Shown here piece after piece: positions 16,531 through 26,700 of a stretch of 39,413 bases of DNA (positions within the stretch are counted from its first letter, which is position 1; each line of letters starts with the position of its first letter). Origin of the DNA: an uncultured Acidimicrobiales bacterium (GTDB taxonomy: Bacteria > Actinomycetota > Acidimicrobiia > Acidimicrobiales > SZUA-35); NCBI GenBank assembly GCA_937930695.1, contig CALHCB010000065.1:1-39413 (forward strand). The letters run 5' to 3'. A program made the position numbers and the translations under genes. Under the pieces are notes generated by a model. That model was not told where the DNA came from. It ran no database searches and worked only from the letters and a program-made list of their open reading frames with translations.

Positions 16531-18747
16531 TCATGACGTTGCTTCCCCCCGTGGACTGTGATCTGCCGGCGACATTCTTCGACGGGTTGGTCCAAGAACG
16601 AGGAACCGGCTCTTCGCGAGGCCGATGAACCGGTAGGTCCCATCGTCCTGAGAAGCCGAGACTTCGTTCTTGCTTCCGTCGGGATCAATGTAGAACACCT
16701 GCGCCCCCTCAGCATCAGCAGGAGCAAGGCCGAGGTCGATCGCTACCTCGGTCTCGATCGGGAGAGCGAAGTCGATCGAGCCGACGCGAGCATCGATGAC
16801 CGCTTCGTGTCGAAGAGGAACGATGTCTTCGGTTTCAGAGAGCTTCGCATCGAGTTCGGTGGGTTCGGAACGGAGGAGGAGCGCGAGCCGCCTTGGTCCT
16901 CGCGTCGCCGTTCCGCGTTCCAAGCCAACGAAGAGGAGGGGAGCGAATCGTTTGCTACGGAGTGAGTCAGCGATGGCGATCAGGATGAGCGCCAACGTGA
17001 GTCCCATTAGTGCTCGGCTGATGGGGTTGACCCAGATCAAGACGGCATGGAATGCCATGCCGGCGAGAAAGAATACGGCGACGGCAATCGCGGCGAAGGG
17101 AAACGTCGTTGAGCCGAGGATGTCGTTGGTCCACTGCCTGCCTCGCCGTCGTGCCGCGAAAAGGAGCAGTGTGGGGGCCGCTCCCTTGATGACAGGATCG
17201 ATGAGGGCGCCCCCGAGCGACAGGCTGTCGGTGAGCACATCGACGCCTCCAGACAGACCAGTGAGAAGGACAACGCCGAGGCCGGCGGACAAGATGGTCG
17301 GAACCGACGCAAGCCAGGATCCAAGACCACGTCGTTGGGTCCATTCACGCACCTGATTCTTGAGTCCGAGTGCGTACTGCACGGTCACGATGCCCATGGC
17401 CAGCGGCGCATACACGATGGCGGCGGTGGCTACTCCGGAGCCAGCGATGTCGGTGAGCGGCCCGATCACGGTTGCGGTCTCGTCCACGAGCGCCGAAGCC
17501 GGCACCGCACCAAGCGTTGCCAGAAGGAACGCCAGATACACAACGGTGGCGCCGGCGATCGCGGTGTGAGTGCCGCGTCGTAGCGCCCGGCCGCTGGGGT
17601 CTTTGCGGAGCACAAGGCTCGATGCATTGAGGACACCAACGGGTCCGGCGAAGATACCCGCGGTGAATCCGAACAATGCCCCAAGGGCGGGAGCGATGCC
17701 CCGATCTGGAAGTCTCCAGGTGCCGAGACTCGTCAAGTTGTCGCTGTTGAATTTCGTCAGCGCCAAGACGATCAAGATCCCGAGCATCAGCATGTTGATG
17801 AGTCCGATGAGCATGGCAACTGCCACGGTCGCATCGAGAGAGTCACGGCGAAGAAGCAGGACTACCGCGATTGCAAGCGCGGCCGCCCAGAACGGGCCGC
17901 CGAACCCGGTCGCTTCGGCCATGTTTCGGCCAAAGCCGTACGTGAATCCGACCATCACGATGAGAATGTCGATGGTCATGACGGCGGTGATCGCCGCCGC
18001 GGCGCGGCTCCCCAAGTAGTGACCGGTCAGAGAGCTCATCGTTCCGGATTGGCTTGCCGCTGGTGCCGATCTGGCCAACGCCTCGGCAAACGATCCCATC
18101 GCGAGTGACGACACCAGCCCACCAATGGCCAGAATGACCGCCGATGTTGCCAACCCAAACTGAGAGAACACGAGGGGGACAGCCAGAATCCCACCCCCAA
18201 TTGTCGTTGTCAGGATCAGCGTGAAGGTGATCCAGAAGGCCGACAGATTCTCGATCGCTCGAGCAGCGGGGACCCAACGCCAGGCCAGACGATCTCGGAC
18301 CGAGACATCGGCGTCGAGTACGTCCTCGACGAGTTGCTCGGTCTTGCGGCCGAATTCTGCTGCGAAGTCAGCATCGTCTGCTCCAAGCGCCTGGCGAATG
18401 CCCCGAACCCTGGCGTACGGGAGATCGTACTTTCTGGCCATGGCATCGAGCAGCGCAGAGCGCGCCGTCAAGCTCGCCGGAGTGAGATCGGTCCAGGTGC
18501 TCGCGTAGCGTTCGAGATCGATACCGGTGAGTTCGACCTGCTCGTCGCGTCCCGCTGCGATCGAACTCAGAAAGTCGACTTGCTTGCCGTGTTGTGCCGT
18601 TGCGGCTTCCCAGCCGGACGCGGCTCGCCGGTTCGTCGAAGCGGCGTGGCGAACTCGATTCTCGATGGCGAAGAGCGCCGTCGACGCCGTGCGGCCGCCC
18701 AGGCCACCAGACAGCAGTTCGTCTCGTGTGATTCTCCCTCCTGCCAC
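16531..18747 (-). CDS. Permease of the amino acid/aromatic amino acid transporter type with soluble N- and C-terminal domains
   Basis: A 738-residue membrane protein. Residues 1-165 are soluble and helical. A permease core follows (about 168-600, ten or more helices), whose first helix I-L-T-T-T-I-G-G-G-I-L-A-V-P-L resembles the unwound substrate-binding helix of APC-superfamily transporters, notably the aromatic amino acid (HAAAP/TyrP) branch. The last 130 residues are soluble, with short strands (F-Y-I-D-P-D-G-S and Y-R-F-I-G-L-A-K-S). Ordinary members of the family are near 400 residues, so both ends are extensions, which suggests a transporter-like sensor or regulated carrier. The GTG start at 18747 has a good ribosome site (GAGGA) and follows the MinD-like gene by 16 bp. 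The substrate is unknown. Confidence 0.7.
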   Translation of the reverse strand: MAGGRITRDELLSGGLGGRTASTALFAIENRVRHAASTNRRAASGWEAATAQHGKQVDFLSSIAAGRDEQVELTGIDLERYASTWTDLTPASLTARSALLDAMARKYDLPYARVRGIRQALGADDADFAAEFGRKTEQLVEDVLDADVSVRDRLAWRWVPAARAIENLSAFWITFTLILTTTIGGGILAVPLVFSQFGLATSAVILAIGGLVSSLAMGSFAEALARSAPAASQSGTMSSLTGHYLGSRAAAAITAVMTIDILIVMVGFTYGFGRNMAEATGFGGPFWAAALAIAVVLLLRRDSLDATVAVAMLIGLINMLMLGILIVLALTKFNSDNLTSLGTWRLPDRGIAPALGALFGFTAGIFAGPVGVLNASSLVLRKDPSGRALRRGTHTAIAGATVVYLAFLLATLGAVPASALVDETATVIGPLTDIAGSGVATAAIVYAPLAMGIVTVQYALGLKNQVREWTQRRGLGSWLASVPTILSAGLGVVLLTGLSGGVDVLTDSLSLGGALIDPVIKGAAPTLLLFAARRRGRQWTNDILGSTTFPFAAIAVAVFFLAGMAFHAVLIWVNPISRALMGLTLALILIAIADSLRSKRFAPLLFVGLERGTATRGPRRLALLLRSEPTELDAKLSETEDIVPLRHEAVIDARVGSIDFALPIETEVAIDLGLAPADAEGAQVFYIDPDGSKNEVSASQDDGTYRFIGLAKSRFLVLGPTRRRMSPADHSPRGEATS

Positions 18748-18763
18748 TGTCAGTCCTCGGAGG

Positions 18764-19519
18764 TCATGTCAGGAGGGCCGGGCCGATCGTTCGGTAAAGC
18801 TTCGTGAGTTCGTGATCTGGGTTGCGAGCAATGAACAGGCCCTCGCTCGCCAGCGTCATCAACGCATCACTGTGGGGGATGACGCCGATTGCTTCGGCGT
18901 CGTATGCCTCTTCGACTCGGGTTCGCAGGAGTTCAGGGTTCAGGCTCATCGGTGCCTTGTTGACAATCAGCTTTAGGTTCGGCACCTCGAGCTGTCGGGC
19001 CACCTCGACGGCGATGCCGGTGCCCTCATAGTCCTGGTGATCTGGCCGTAGAACCATTGCGACGGTGTGAGAAACCACGATCGAGAGCAGCGTCTCTTCG
19101 TTGAGCCCTGGATGCGTGTCGATCAGCAGAACGTCGAGACCGAGATCGTCCACCAAGTCTCGAAGACCTTGGGTGAAATGTTGGGCGTCGTAGCCGTCGC
19201 GGAGGGCTTGAGTGATCTCGCCGGGTTGGGTGCTCGAGGGAACCAGATGGATGGATCCCGGAACGTCGGCGCCGGCGGCCGCGGTGACATCGATTGCTGT
19301 CTCAACGAGAGGTGTCGAGCCCCACAGGTAGTCGTTGATGGCGACGTTGATGTCATCACCGGCAAGGCCGAAGAGAACGTGCACACCCGGTGACTGAATG
19401 TCGGCATCGACAACTCCGACGCGTAGACCGCTTTGGGCGTAGATCCCCGCGAGATTTGCTGTTGTGCTGGACTTGCCGGTGCCCCCACGAAACGAGTGCA
19501 CTGAAACGATCTGGGCCAA
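18764..19519 (-). CDS. MinD/ParA-type ATPase
   Basis: A 251-residue P-loop ATPase of the MinD/ParA/Mrp class that would position or switch a partner by ATP-driven dimerisation. It shows the deviant Walker A with signature lysine (S-F-R-G-G-T-G-K-S-S-T-T), the D-A-D-I-Q-S-P-G switch I segment and the D-T-H-P-G-L switch II/Walker B segment. There is no obvious C-terminal amphipathic membrane-targeting helix as in true MinD, and no ParB gene is nearby, so it is more likely an accessory ATPase for the operon it heads (permease-like protein, GAF protein and V4R kinase). The start is a TTG at 19519 with AAGGA about 7 nt upstream. The partner is an inference from context. Confidence 0.85.
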   Translation of the reverse strand: MAQIVSVHSFRGGTGKSSTTANLAGIYAQSGLRVGVVDADIQSPGVHVLFGLAGDDINVAINDYLWGSTPLVETAIDVTAAAGADVPGSIHLVPSSTQPGEITQALRDGYDAQHFTQGLRDLVDDLGLDVLLIDTHPGLNEETLLSIVVSHTVAMVLRPDHQDYEGTGIAVEVARQLEVPNLKLIVNKAPMSLNPELLRTRVEEAYDAEAIGVIPHSDALMTLASEGLFIARNPDHELTKLYRTIGPALLT

Positions 19520-19656
19520 GGCCTGTCCTTTCCGAACCGGCGCAGCGTAACCGACTGCAGCCAGCTGATCAGACCAAGACCCACGATCTGGAACTGCTTG
19601 GCGAGATACTTGCCGAGACGTGACGATCTGAGGCCAAAACGGACGAACTGGAGGCC

Positions 19657-19680
19657 CCTGCCGCCGGAATCGGCGGTGGG
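19657..19680 (-). terminator. GC-rich hairpin after the CoxL-like gene
   Basis: In the 192 bp between the CoxL-like stop and the MinD-like start, ten pairs (core CCGCCG with CGGCGG, two wobble pairs) enclose the loop GAAT. It follows the CoxL-like gene by about 30 nt on the minus strand. There is no T-tract, so it could be a Rho-independent terminator of the weak actinobacterial kind or just an RNA-stabilising hairpin. Nothing else is recognisable in this gap. Confidence 0.4.
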
Positions 19681-19711
19681 TTCCTCCAGCTCGATGTGTT
19701 CAAGGATGTAC

Positions 19712-22015
19712 TCAGCTGGCGCTTTGTACTGCGCTCCACACCTTCTCGGCAGTGAGCGGCATGTCGATGTGCTTGACGCCGAGGTGGCTCACAGCGTTCA
19801 CAACCGCGTTGTGGATCGCAGGTGTCGACCCGATTGTGCCGGACTCGCCAATTCCCTTTGCGCCCAGTGGATTGCGAGGGCTCGGGGTTTCGGTATTACT
19901 GGTCTCGAAGTTGATGAGTTCAGCGGCTGACGGAATGGCGTAGTCCATGAGGTTCGACGTGATGGGGTTGCCGTCACCGTCGTACATGACTTGCTCGAAC
20001 AGGGCCTGAGCCGCTCCCTGGGCGATACCACCGTGCTGCTGGCCAGTGACCAACATCGGGTTGAGGATCTTGCCGCAGTCATCAACTGCAATGTGGCGAA
20101 GCATCGTGACATCGCCGGTCTCGGTGTCGACCTCGACCATCGACACGTGAGCGCCGAACGGGAAGGTTGAGTCTTGACCATCGAAGTCGAGTTCGTGACT
20201 GAGGCCGGCTTCCATGTCGGCCGGACGCTTGGAGTCATCATTGGCGGCAGCAGCGAGGTCGGCCCAACTGATCGCCTTGGCCGGAACACCAGCAACCTGA
20301 AGGCCGCCGTCGGCCTTCTCGATGTCGGTCTCTGACGCCTCAAGCAGATGAGCTGCAAGCTGCTTGGCCTTGGCCAAGACGGTTTCACTGGCGACATGCA
20401 CGGCTGAACCAGCGGTCTGGAGTGAACGCGAGCCCATCGTTCCAGCACCACGAGGACTCTCGGCGGTGTCGGACTGAAGGAGAGTGACGTCGTCCATCGA
20501 CACGCCAAGCATGTCGGAGACGATCATGGAGAACGCTGTCTCATGGCCCTGGCCATGAGAGCTGGTGCCGACACGAGCGGTCACCGTTCCGTCTTCGTTG
20601 ATCTCCACAGCGCCGTACTCAACGTGCAGCCCGGCGGGAGCGGTCACCTCGACGTAGGCGCTGACGCCAACACCGATCTGCTTGCTGTCGCCGGATGCCC
20701 GACGGGCAGCCTGCTCAGCGAGCATTGCTTGATAGTCGGCTGCCTCGAGGGCAGCGTCGAGTGCCTTTTCGTACTCGCCGCAGTCGTAGTTGGCGCCACC
20801 GTGGGTGGTGAGCGGGAACTCGCTTGGCTGCAGGAAGTTCTTGCGCCGCATCTCTGCTGGATCGATTCCCAGCTCGGCAGCGGCCATGTCGACGATGCGC
20901 TCGAGCATCTGTGTGGCCTCAGGACGGCCAGCGCCGCGATAGGCGGCCGTGGTCGTGGTGTTCGTCATGGCCGAACGTGCGTGATAGCGCAGCTTGGGAA
21001 TCTTGTAGACGCCCTGGCTCATGGTCTGGGTGAACACGGTGAGGAAGGCGCCGATGGCGGGGTAGGCGCCACCGTCGGCGACGACATCAATGTCGATGCC
21101 GGTGATCACGCCGTCTTTGGTCGTGCCCAGTTTGGCGTGGAGCATCATGTCTCGGCCGTGCACCATCGCGACCATGTTCTCGGAACGAATCTCGGTCCAG
21201 CGGACCGGGGTGCCCAGTTCAAGAGCGGCCTTGGTGGTGAGCATGAACTCGATGTACGGACCGGCCTTGGGGCCGAAGCCGCCGCCGACGGCCGGTGCGA
21301 CAACTCGCACCTTGTCGGCATCGAGGCCGAGGAGGCCAACGAGTGGCTCCTTAACGGCGATTGGGTTCTGGCTTGAGATCCAGACGTCGATGGCGCCACC
21401 GTCTTGTGGGATCGCCACACAGCCGTTGGGTTCCATCGGCACACCAGCGAGACGCTGGCTGTAGATCGAGCCCTCGGTGACGTGCTCGGCACCTTCCAGC
21501 GGGTCGCCGTCTTCTTCACCCGCACCGATCGCGGTCTCGAAAATCATGTTGCTGCCGTGCTCTTCGAACAGCAGAGGAGCACCATCAGCAAGAGCTTCGG
21601 TGGCGTTGGTGACGACGGGCAGAGGCTCGTAATCAGCGTTGACCATCTCGGCGGCATCTTGAGCCTGTGCAATCGATTCTGCGATCACGATCGCGACGAT
21701 GTCACCAACAAAGCGGACCTTGCCGGTGGCCAACATCGGGCGTGCAACATGCGGCGGGAACATCGGAAAGCCCAAGAACGGGGCAGTCTCGAAGTTGCTC
21801 GCTGTATAGACAGCGCGAACACCCGGCATGGCCTCGGCATCAGCGATGTCGATGTTGCCCAAGTTCGCGTGAGCGAAGGGCGATCGAACGAAGTGAATGT
21901 GGAGTGCACCGGGCGCGTCGAGATCGGCGCTGTATTTGTCAGTGCCGAGAAGAAGCCGTGGATCTTCCTTGCGGAGGACGGCGTTCCCGAGAATCGAACC
22001 CTTGACGTCTGCCAT
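19712..22015 (-). CDS. Form II CoxL-like molybdenum hydroxylase large subunit
   Basis: A 767-residue xanthine-oxidase-family molybdenum subunit. It begins L-R-K-E-D-P-R-L-L-L-G-T-D-K-Y and carries the molybdopterin-binding G-G-G-F-G-P-K and the active-site segment A-A-Y-R-G-A-G-R. This is the form II signature, not the A-Y-x-C-S-F-R of true CO dehydrogenase, so its substrate is probably not CO but an aldehyde or N-heterocycle. A late L-G-A-K-G-I-G-E-S-G motif contains the catalytic Glu of the family. No FAD or iron-sulfur subunit is adjacent, so it must borrow them from elsewhere. A good ribosome site (AGGGAG) precedes the ATG at 22015. The real CO dehydrogenase is encoded 8 kb away on the other strand. 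Confidence 0.88.
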   Translation of the reverse strand: MADVKGSILGNAVLRKEDPRLLLGTDKYSADLDAPGALHIHFVRSPFAHANLGNIDIADAEAMPGVRAVYTASNFETAPFLGFPMFPPHVARPMLATGKVRFVGDIVAIVIAESIAQAQDAAEMVNADYEPLPVVTNATEALADGAPLLFEEHGSNMIFETAIGAGEEDGDPLEGAEHVTEGSIYSQRLAGVPMEPNGCVAIPQDGGAIDVWISSQNPIAVKEPLVGLLGLDADKVRVVAPAVGGGFGPKAGPYIEFMLTTKAALELGTPVRWTEIRSENMVAMVHGRDMMLHAKLGTTKDGVITGIDIDVVADGGAYPAIGAFLTVFTQTMSQGVYKIPKLRYHARSAMTNTTTTAAYRGAGRPEATQMLERIVDMAAAELGIDPAEMRRKNFLQPSEFPLTTHGGANYDCGEYEKALDAALEAADYQAMLAEQAARRASGDSKQIGVGVSAYVEVTAPAGLHVEYGAVEINEDGTVTARVGTSSHGQGHETAFSMIVSDMLGVSMDDVTLLQSDTAESPRGAGTMGSRSLQTAGSAVHVASETVLAKAKQLAAHLLEASETDIEKADGGLQVAGVPAKAISWADLAAAANDDSKRPADMEAGLSHELDFDGQDSTFPFGAHVSMVEVDTETGDVTMLRHIAVDDCGKILNPMLVTGQQHGGIAQGAAQALFEQVMYDGDGNPITSNLMDYAIPSAAELINFETSNTETPSPRNPLGAKGIGESGTIGSTPAIHNAVVNAVSHLGVKHIDMPLTAEKVWSAVQSAS

Positions 22016-22102
22016 GTTTGCTCCCTGAGAGAAATGCGGGGACGGACGGAACGATTATTCCCCAGATTTCGTCGGGAGAAGACACTCAACGCAAAGAAGT
22101 CT

Positions 22103-22876
22103 TCACCGCGATGAAACGCGTGCGCTCAGAAGCAGGAAAAGAGGGACCCGCAGACGTCGCTCGTACTCGGAATTGTTGCCGTCGAACCGCTGCTGCTTCG
22201 GTGCGCATTCGTCGAGTGTTTCAAGCTGGAACCCTGCTGCAGAGAGGACGGTGAGGTAGTCGCCGATTGTTCGGTGCTGCCAAATGACCGGCTCGCCAAA
22301 CCACCGCCGCTCTCGTGGTCCTGGCGAAAAGTAGTTGTCGACAACCTGACTCTCGCGAGGCCCATCAGGTGGGTTGCTTCCCGCGGTCAGAACCGGATGC
22401 AGCACCGTAACGACCAATCGGCCGTCCGGAGCGAGCGCATCGCGGGCATTGGTCAGGACCGGTTCGAGGTCTGCGACATAGTGGAGAGCGAGACGCGAGG
22501 CGACAAGATCGAAGGCGCCTTCCGAACCTGCGAAATCCTCCAGATCGGCCACCTCGAAACGAACCTGGTCGTTCTCTAGGGCTCTCTTCGCTCGCTCGAT
22601 CATTCCGATTGACCCGTCAACGCCGAGGTAGGAGTCACAGCCAGCAGCCAAACAATGGCGCCCGAAGTTCCCGTCGCCACAGCCGAGATCGAGGACCCGC
22701 TTGGCCTTGAGGTCTCCGACGTGTCGGAGAAACGCGGGCTCCTCCATCACGAGGTTCGGACTCGAAACAGCACGATGTCGATGCTTCAGATACTGATCGA
22801 GCAGTGGATCCTTGTCATAGAACGATCCGCCTCGGCGAGTGGCGTCATCATCGTTCCGATCCGTGTCGTTCATCAT
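22103..22876 (-). CDS. SAM-dependent class I methyltransferase
   Basis: A 257-residue cytoplasmic methyltransferase with a Rossmann fold. Motif I is V-L-D-L-G-C-G-D-G-N-F-G (about residues 60-71), the acidic loop after strand 2 is L-G-V-D-G-S, motif II reads V-A-D-L-E-D-F and motif III is D-G-R-L-V-V-T-V-L-H-P. The C-terminal part W-F-G-E-P-V-I-W-Q-H-R-T-I-G-D-Y is like members that modify small molecules. The start ATG at 22876 is followed by a second ATG. It is divergent from the DUF2461 gene, with 128 bp between starts, and lies 87 bp upstream of the CoxL-like gene on the same strand. The substrate is unknown. Confidence 0.87.
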   Translation of the reverse strand: MMNDTDRNDDDATRRGGSFYDKDPLLDQYLKHRHRAVSSPNLVMEEPAFLRHVGDLKAKRVLDLGCGDGNFGRHCLAAGCDSYLGVDGSIGMIERAKRALENDQVRFEVADLEDFAGSEGAFDLVASRLALHYVADLEPVLTNARDALAPDGRLVVTVLHPVLTAGSNPPDGPRESQVVDNYFSPGPRERRWFGEPVIWQHRTIGDYLTVLSAAGFQLETLDECAPKQQRFDGNNSEYERRLRVPLFLLLSARVSSR

Positions 22877-23004
22877 CGTTCATCGTGCCACACGAGCGAA
22901 GGTGTCCATCTCGTGCTGGTCTGTTCGTCGAGACAACACCGAAGACCAAGCGGACAGCGGTTCACGTGGACAGCGGTGCATCGGCACCGCGAGGAAGGGC
23001 AACG

Positions 23005-23697
23005 ATGAGCGATGCATTTGACGGATTCTCAGCCGAGGGTCTCAATTTCTTGGCTGGACTGGAGCGTGACAACTCCAAGACGTACTTCGATGCGCACCGG
23101 TGGATCTATGAGGCGGAGCTGTCTGGGCCGATGAAGTCGTTCGTCGATGCCGTGACGGACGAACTCCGCTCTGTCCTGTCACCTGGAATTCAGGGCGAAG
23201 CCAAAATCGGCAAGTCGCTCTTTCGGATCAACCGAGACACTCGCTTTGCGAAGGACAAAACGCCGTACAAAACCTACCTGGATGCCATCTGGTGGGAGGG
23301 TGTGGACACACCGCGAGCGGCGCCGGTCGTCCTGTTTCGTCTTGCCCCCGACGCGTTGACCTTGGGCTGTGGGGTGATGGCGATGAAGGACGAGCTCGTC
23401 GCGAGGTTCCGGTCAGCGGTCGATTCTGATTCGGGGGAGGCCTTGGTTGAAGCGATCGATGCCGTTGCATCTTTGCATCACGACGTGGTTGTCACCGAGC
23501 CGACTCGCAAGCGCGTCCCAAAGCCGTTTGCTCAAGATCACCCAAGAGCCGAGTTCTTGAAGCTCGACTCCCTCCACGTTTCTCGCACCTACTCGATGCC
23601 AGTGGAGGCATCGTCGCCCGAGTTCCCCATATGGGTCGCAGGAGAACAGGCAAGGTTCGCGCCGGTCCACTCGTGGCTGGTGTCGAACCTGACCTGA
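23005..23697 (+). CDS. DUF2461 family protein (TIGR02453)
   Basis: A 230-residue cytoplasmic protein of a widespread conserved family without an established biochemical role. It is recognised by F-L-A-G-L-E-R-D-N-S-K-T-Y-F-D-A-H-R near the N-terminus and by the conserved block I-N-R-D-T-R-F-A-K-D-K-T-P-Y-K-T-Y-L in the middle. The length is typical. The ATG at 23005 is chosen over the longer frame from 22804 because it has GAGGAAGGG just upstream and matches the family start. It converges on the oxidoreductase gene with 29 bp between stops. Confidence 0.88.
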   Translation: MSDAFDGFSAEGLNFLAGLERDNSKTYFDAHRWIYEAELSGPMKSFVDAVTDELRSVLSPGIQGEAKIGKSLFRINRDTRFAKDKTPYKTYLDAIWWEGVDTPRAAPVVLFRLAPDALTLGCGVMAMKDELVARFRSAVDSDSGEALVEAIDAVASLHHDVVVTEPTRKRVPKPFAQDHPRAEFLKLDSLHVSRTYSMPVEASSPEFPIWVAGEQARFAPVHSWLVSNLT

Positions 23698-23726
23698 CTG
23701 TGGCCTGACGTGACTCGATTGAGGTC

Positions 23727-26700
23727 TTATGCCGTGGCGTTGTACGCCGTCATGGCGGCGCGAACTTCAGAGCGATAGGCCTTGACATTGAGCGCCTTCA
23801 CCTCGTCGTACCCGCGTACCTGATCGAACATCGACGCAATCTCGACCGCAGCGTCGTACTTGTCGGAGGTGAGTCCCGAGAGCAGGCGATCAATCAACGA
23901 GTTGTACTCCGTGATGAGTTCTCGCTCCATGTTTCGTTCTGCGGAGCGAGAGAAGATGTCGAACTTCTTGCCACGGATTTTTTTGGTCCGGGCGAGACCC
24001 TCGAACATCTTTTGTCCTGCCGCTTCGGGGATCGAGATCTTCTCCTTGCGTCCCAAGCTCTTGAGTGTCGGTGGGTGCAAGCGATAGCTCACCTTGGCGT
24101 TCGGTCCGAACCGAGCCTTGGCCTGCTCCCCGATGTCGGACTTCAGAGCGAGGCGAGCGACCTCGTACTCATCCTTGAACGCCATGACCTTGAAGAGGTA
24201 ACGCCCGACTGCCTGACTGAGGTCAGTCTGCTGGCCGACGATCGCTTGCTCGGCGTCTCGCACTCGGCGGACCGTGTTGGCGTAGGTCGTGGCGTAGTTC
24301 TCGTCTTGCCAGCCAACGAGCTCGGGAATCCGCCATGCCAGAATGTCGTGCAGCGGATCGTCCGACGCCAGTTCGGTGCCGGCCGCCTTGGACGCAAGCT
24401 GGGCCAACCCAGCGGGCAAAGCTGGAGCGACGTCGGCGTCGGTCGCTGTCTGGTCATCAGAGAGTGATGCGAGAAGGCCGGGATCCGCGGCGAGGCGACG
24501 ACCGAGGCGGAACGCCTCCAGATTGATATCGACCGCTACACCATTGAGCTCGATGGCCCGTTCGATCGAGGCGCCGCTCACCGGGAGAACCCCACGTTGA
24601 TACGCGAGTCCGACAACGAGAATGTTCGCTGCTGGCTGAGAAGCGAACACTCGACGAGCGATGCTCGTTGCATCGACCCAGACGTTGTTCTCGACCTGCG
24701 TGGTCTGATCGAGCAACGAGCGATATCGCTCGAGTTCTGGGAACTCCTCAGCGCCACGGCCGGAGACCATGGCGCCGGTCGGCACGAGGTCACTCGACAC
24801 GATGGCCGTGGTGAGACCTGGGTCGGTCCGGTCAAGGTTCTTTGTGGCGGTGAGCAGATCGAACACCAACATTGCGTCGGCGGTTTCGACGCGGTTGGAA
24901 CCCGCTGCCAACTCGGCCGTGATTCTTAGGTTCGAGACAACGGAGCCACCCTTCTGGGCAAGGCCCGTCTGGTCGAGACCGTTGGAGGTCTTGCCGTCGA
25001 GCAGGGCTGCGGTGGCAAGCACTTGGCTGACCGTGACCACACCTGTGCCCCCGATGCCGATGAACAGCACGTTGCCGTCCGCAGGGATCGTTGGATCGCT
25101 GGGGAGCGGACCGTCGGGGACGCCAGCGGCTGCTGCCTTGGAAGGTTTGAAGTCGGGATCGATCTCGACGGTGACGAACGCGGGGCAGTTGCCATTCAGG
25201 CAGGTGAGATCGAAGTTGCAGGATTCCTGGTGGATCTCGGTCTTGCGGCCGAACGGTGTTTGAACTGGATGCACGCTCGCACAGTTGGACACCTCGCCGC
25301 AGTCTCCACACCCTTCGCAGATCGACTGGTCGATCATGACTCGCGTCGTCGGCGTTTCGAACTTGCCCCGTTTTCGTCCTCGGCGAAGTTCCGCAGCGCA
25401 CGCCTGGTCATAGATGAGGACGCTGACGCCGGGAACGTCGCGTAGTTCTTGCTGGACTTCGTCGAGTTGGTCGCGATGCTCCACCCGAGCGGACTTGGCG
25501 AAGACTGATCCTGGTGGGTACTTCTTGACGTCGTCGGCGACGACAACGATGGCCGATGCACCCTCGGCTTCGAGCATGCGGGTGAGATCGGGAACCGCCA
25601 TCTCGCCAGCCGCGGTCTGGCCGCCGGTCATGGCGACTGTGCCGTTGTAGAGGATCTTGTAGGTCATGTTCGTGCCGGCAGAGACGGCCTGACGAATCGC
25701 CAGCGAACCCGAGTGAGCGAACGTGCCGTCGCCCAGATTCTGGAAACGGTGATCATCGTCGACAAACGGTGCGGCGCCGACCCATTGGACACCCTCGCCG
25801 CCCATATGAGTGATGCCGTAGTTCTCACGATCCATGTTGAGTGCCATGCCATGGCAGCCGATGCCGCCAAGTGCCTGGGAGCCTTCCGGAACCACGGTCG
25901 AGCGGTTGTGTGGGCAGCCCGAGCAGAAGTGCGGTGTACGCGTCGGCAGCTCGGCTCCGTCGCTGGAGATCAGGGGAATCCTCTTTCGTTCGGCCTTCAG
26001 GTCCGACTCGAGAAGGAAGCGGCTGAGGCGTCGGCGAAGAGGATCGACCAAGTCTGTCGATACAAGACCGCCTGAATGGCTGATGAGTGGACGTCCCTCG
26101 TCATCAGACTTTCCAAGAACTCTGGCTGGACGTCCGTCACGGCCCGAGGTCGTCCCATAGAGCAGATCACGAATCTGCGTTTCGATGAACGCTCGCTTCT
26201 CCTCGATGACGACAATCTCTTCGAGATCGGTGGCGAACTCGCCCAACTTGTCTGGCTCGAGCGGCCAGATCATCGCCGGCTTGTAGATGCGCACGCCGAG
26301 CCGAGCAAGATCGTCGTCGGTCTCGAGACCGAGACGGGAAAGCGCGTCCCGAACCTCGCCGTATCCCTGGCCTGCGGCAACAATTCCGAAACGGGCGTTC
26401 GAGCCGGTCGCACCGATGATGCGGTCGAGCCCCTGGGCGGCGATGAAGCGGCGGGCGGCTTCAAGCCGAGGACCGAACATCTCGTCTTCGAGCTCCACAG
26501 ACTTGGGAGCGAGGAGCATGTTTGATTGGGTGTGGGTGAAAGCGTGGCCATCGATCTCAAAGCTCGCCGGCATGATCGTGAGGCGTTCGGGATCTGGATT
26601 GATCGTGGCAAATCCGTCGGCAACGTTCGTAACGATTTTGAACCCGACCCAGGCGCCGCAGAAGCGCGACATCTCGTAGCCAAAGCGGCCGTAGTCGAGG

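Noticed and set aside
19520-19711. tRNA-Sec or a small RNA gene in the intergenic gap
   Set aside because: No cloverleaf with a long variable arm could be drawn; only the GC-rich hairpin stands out.
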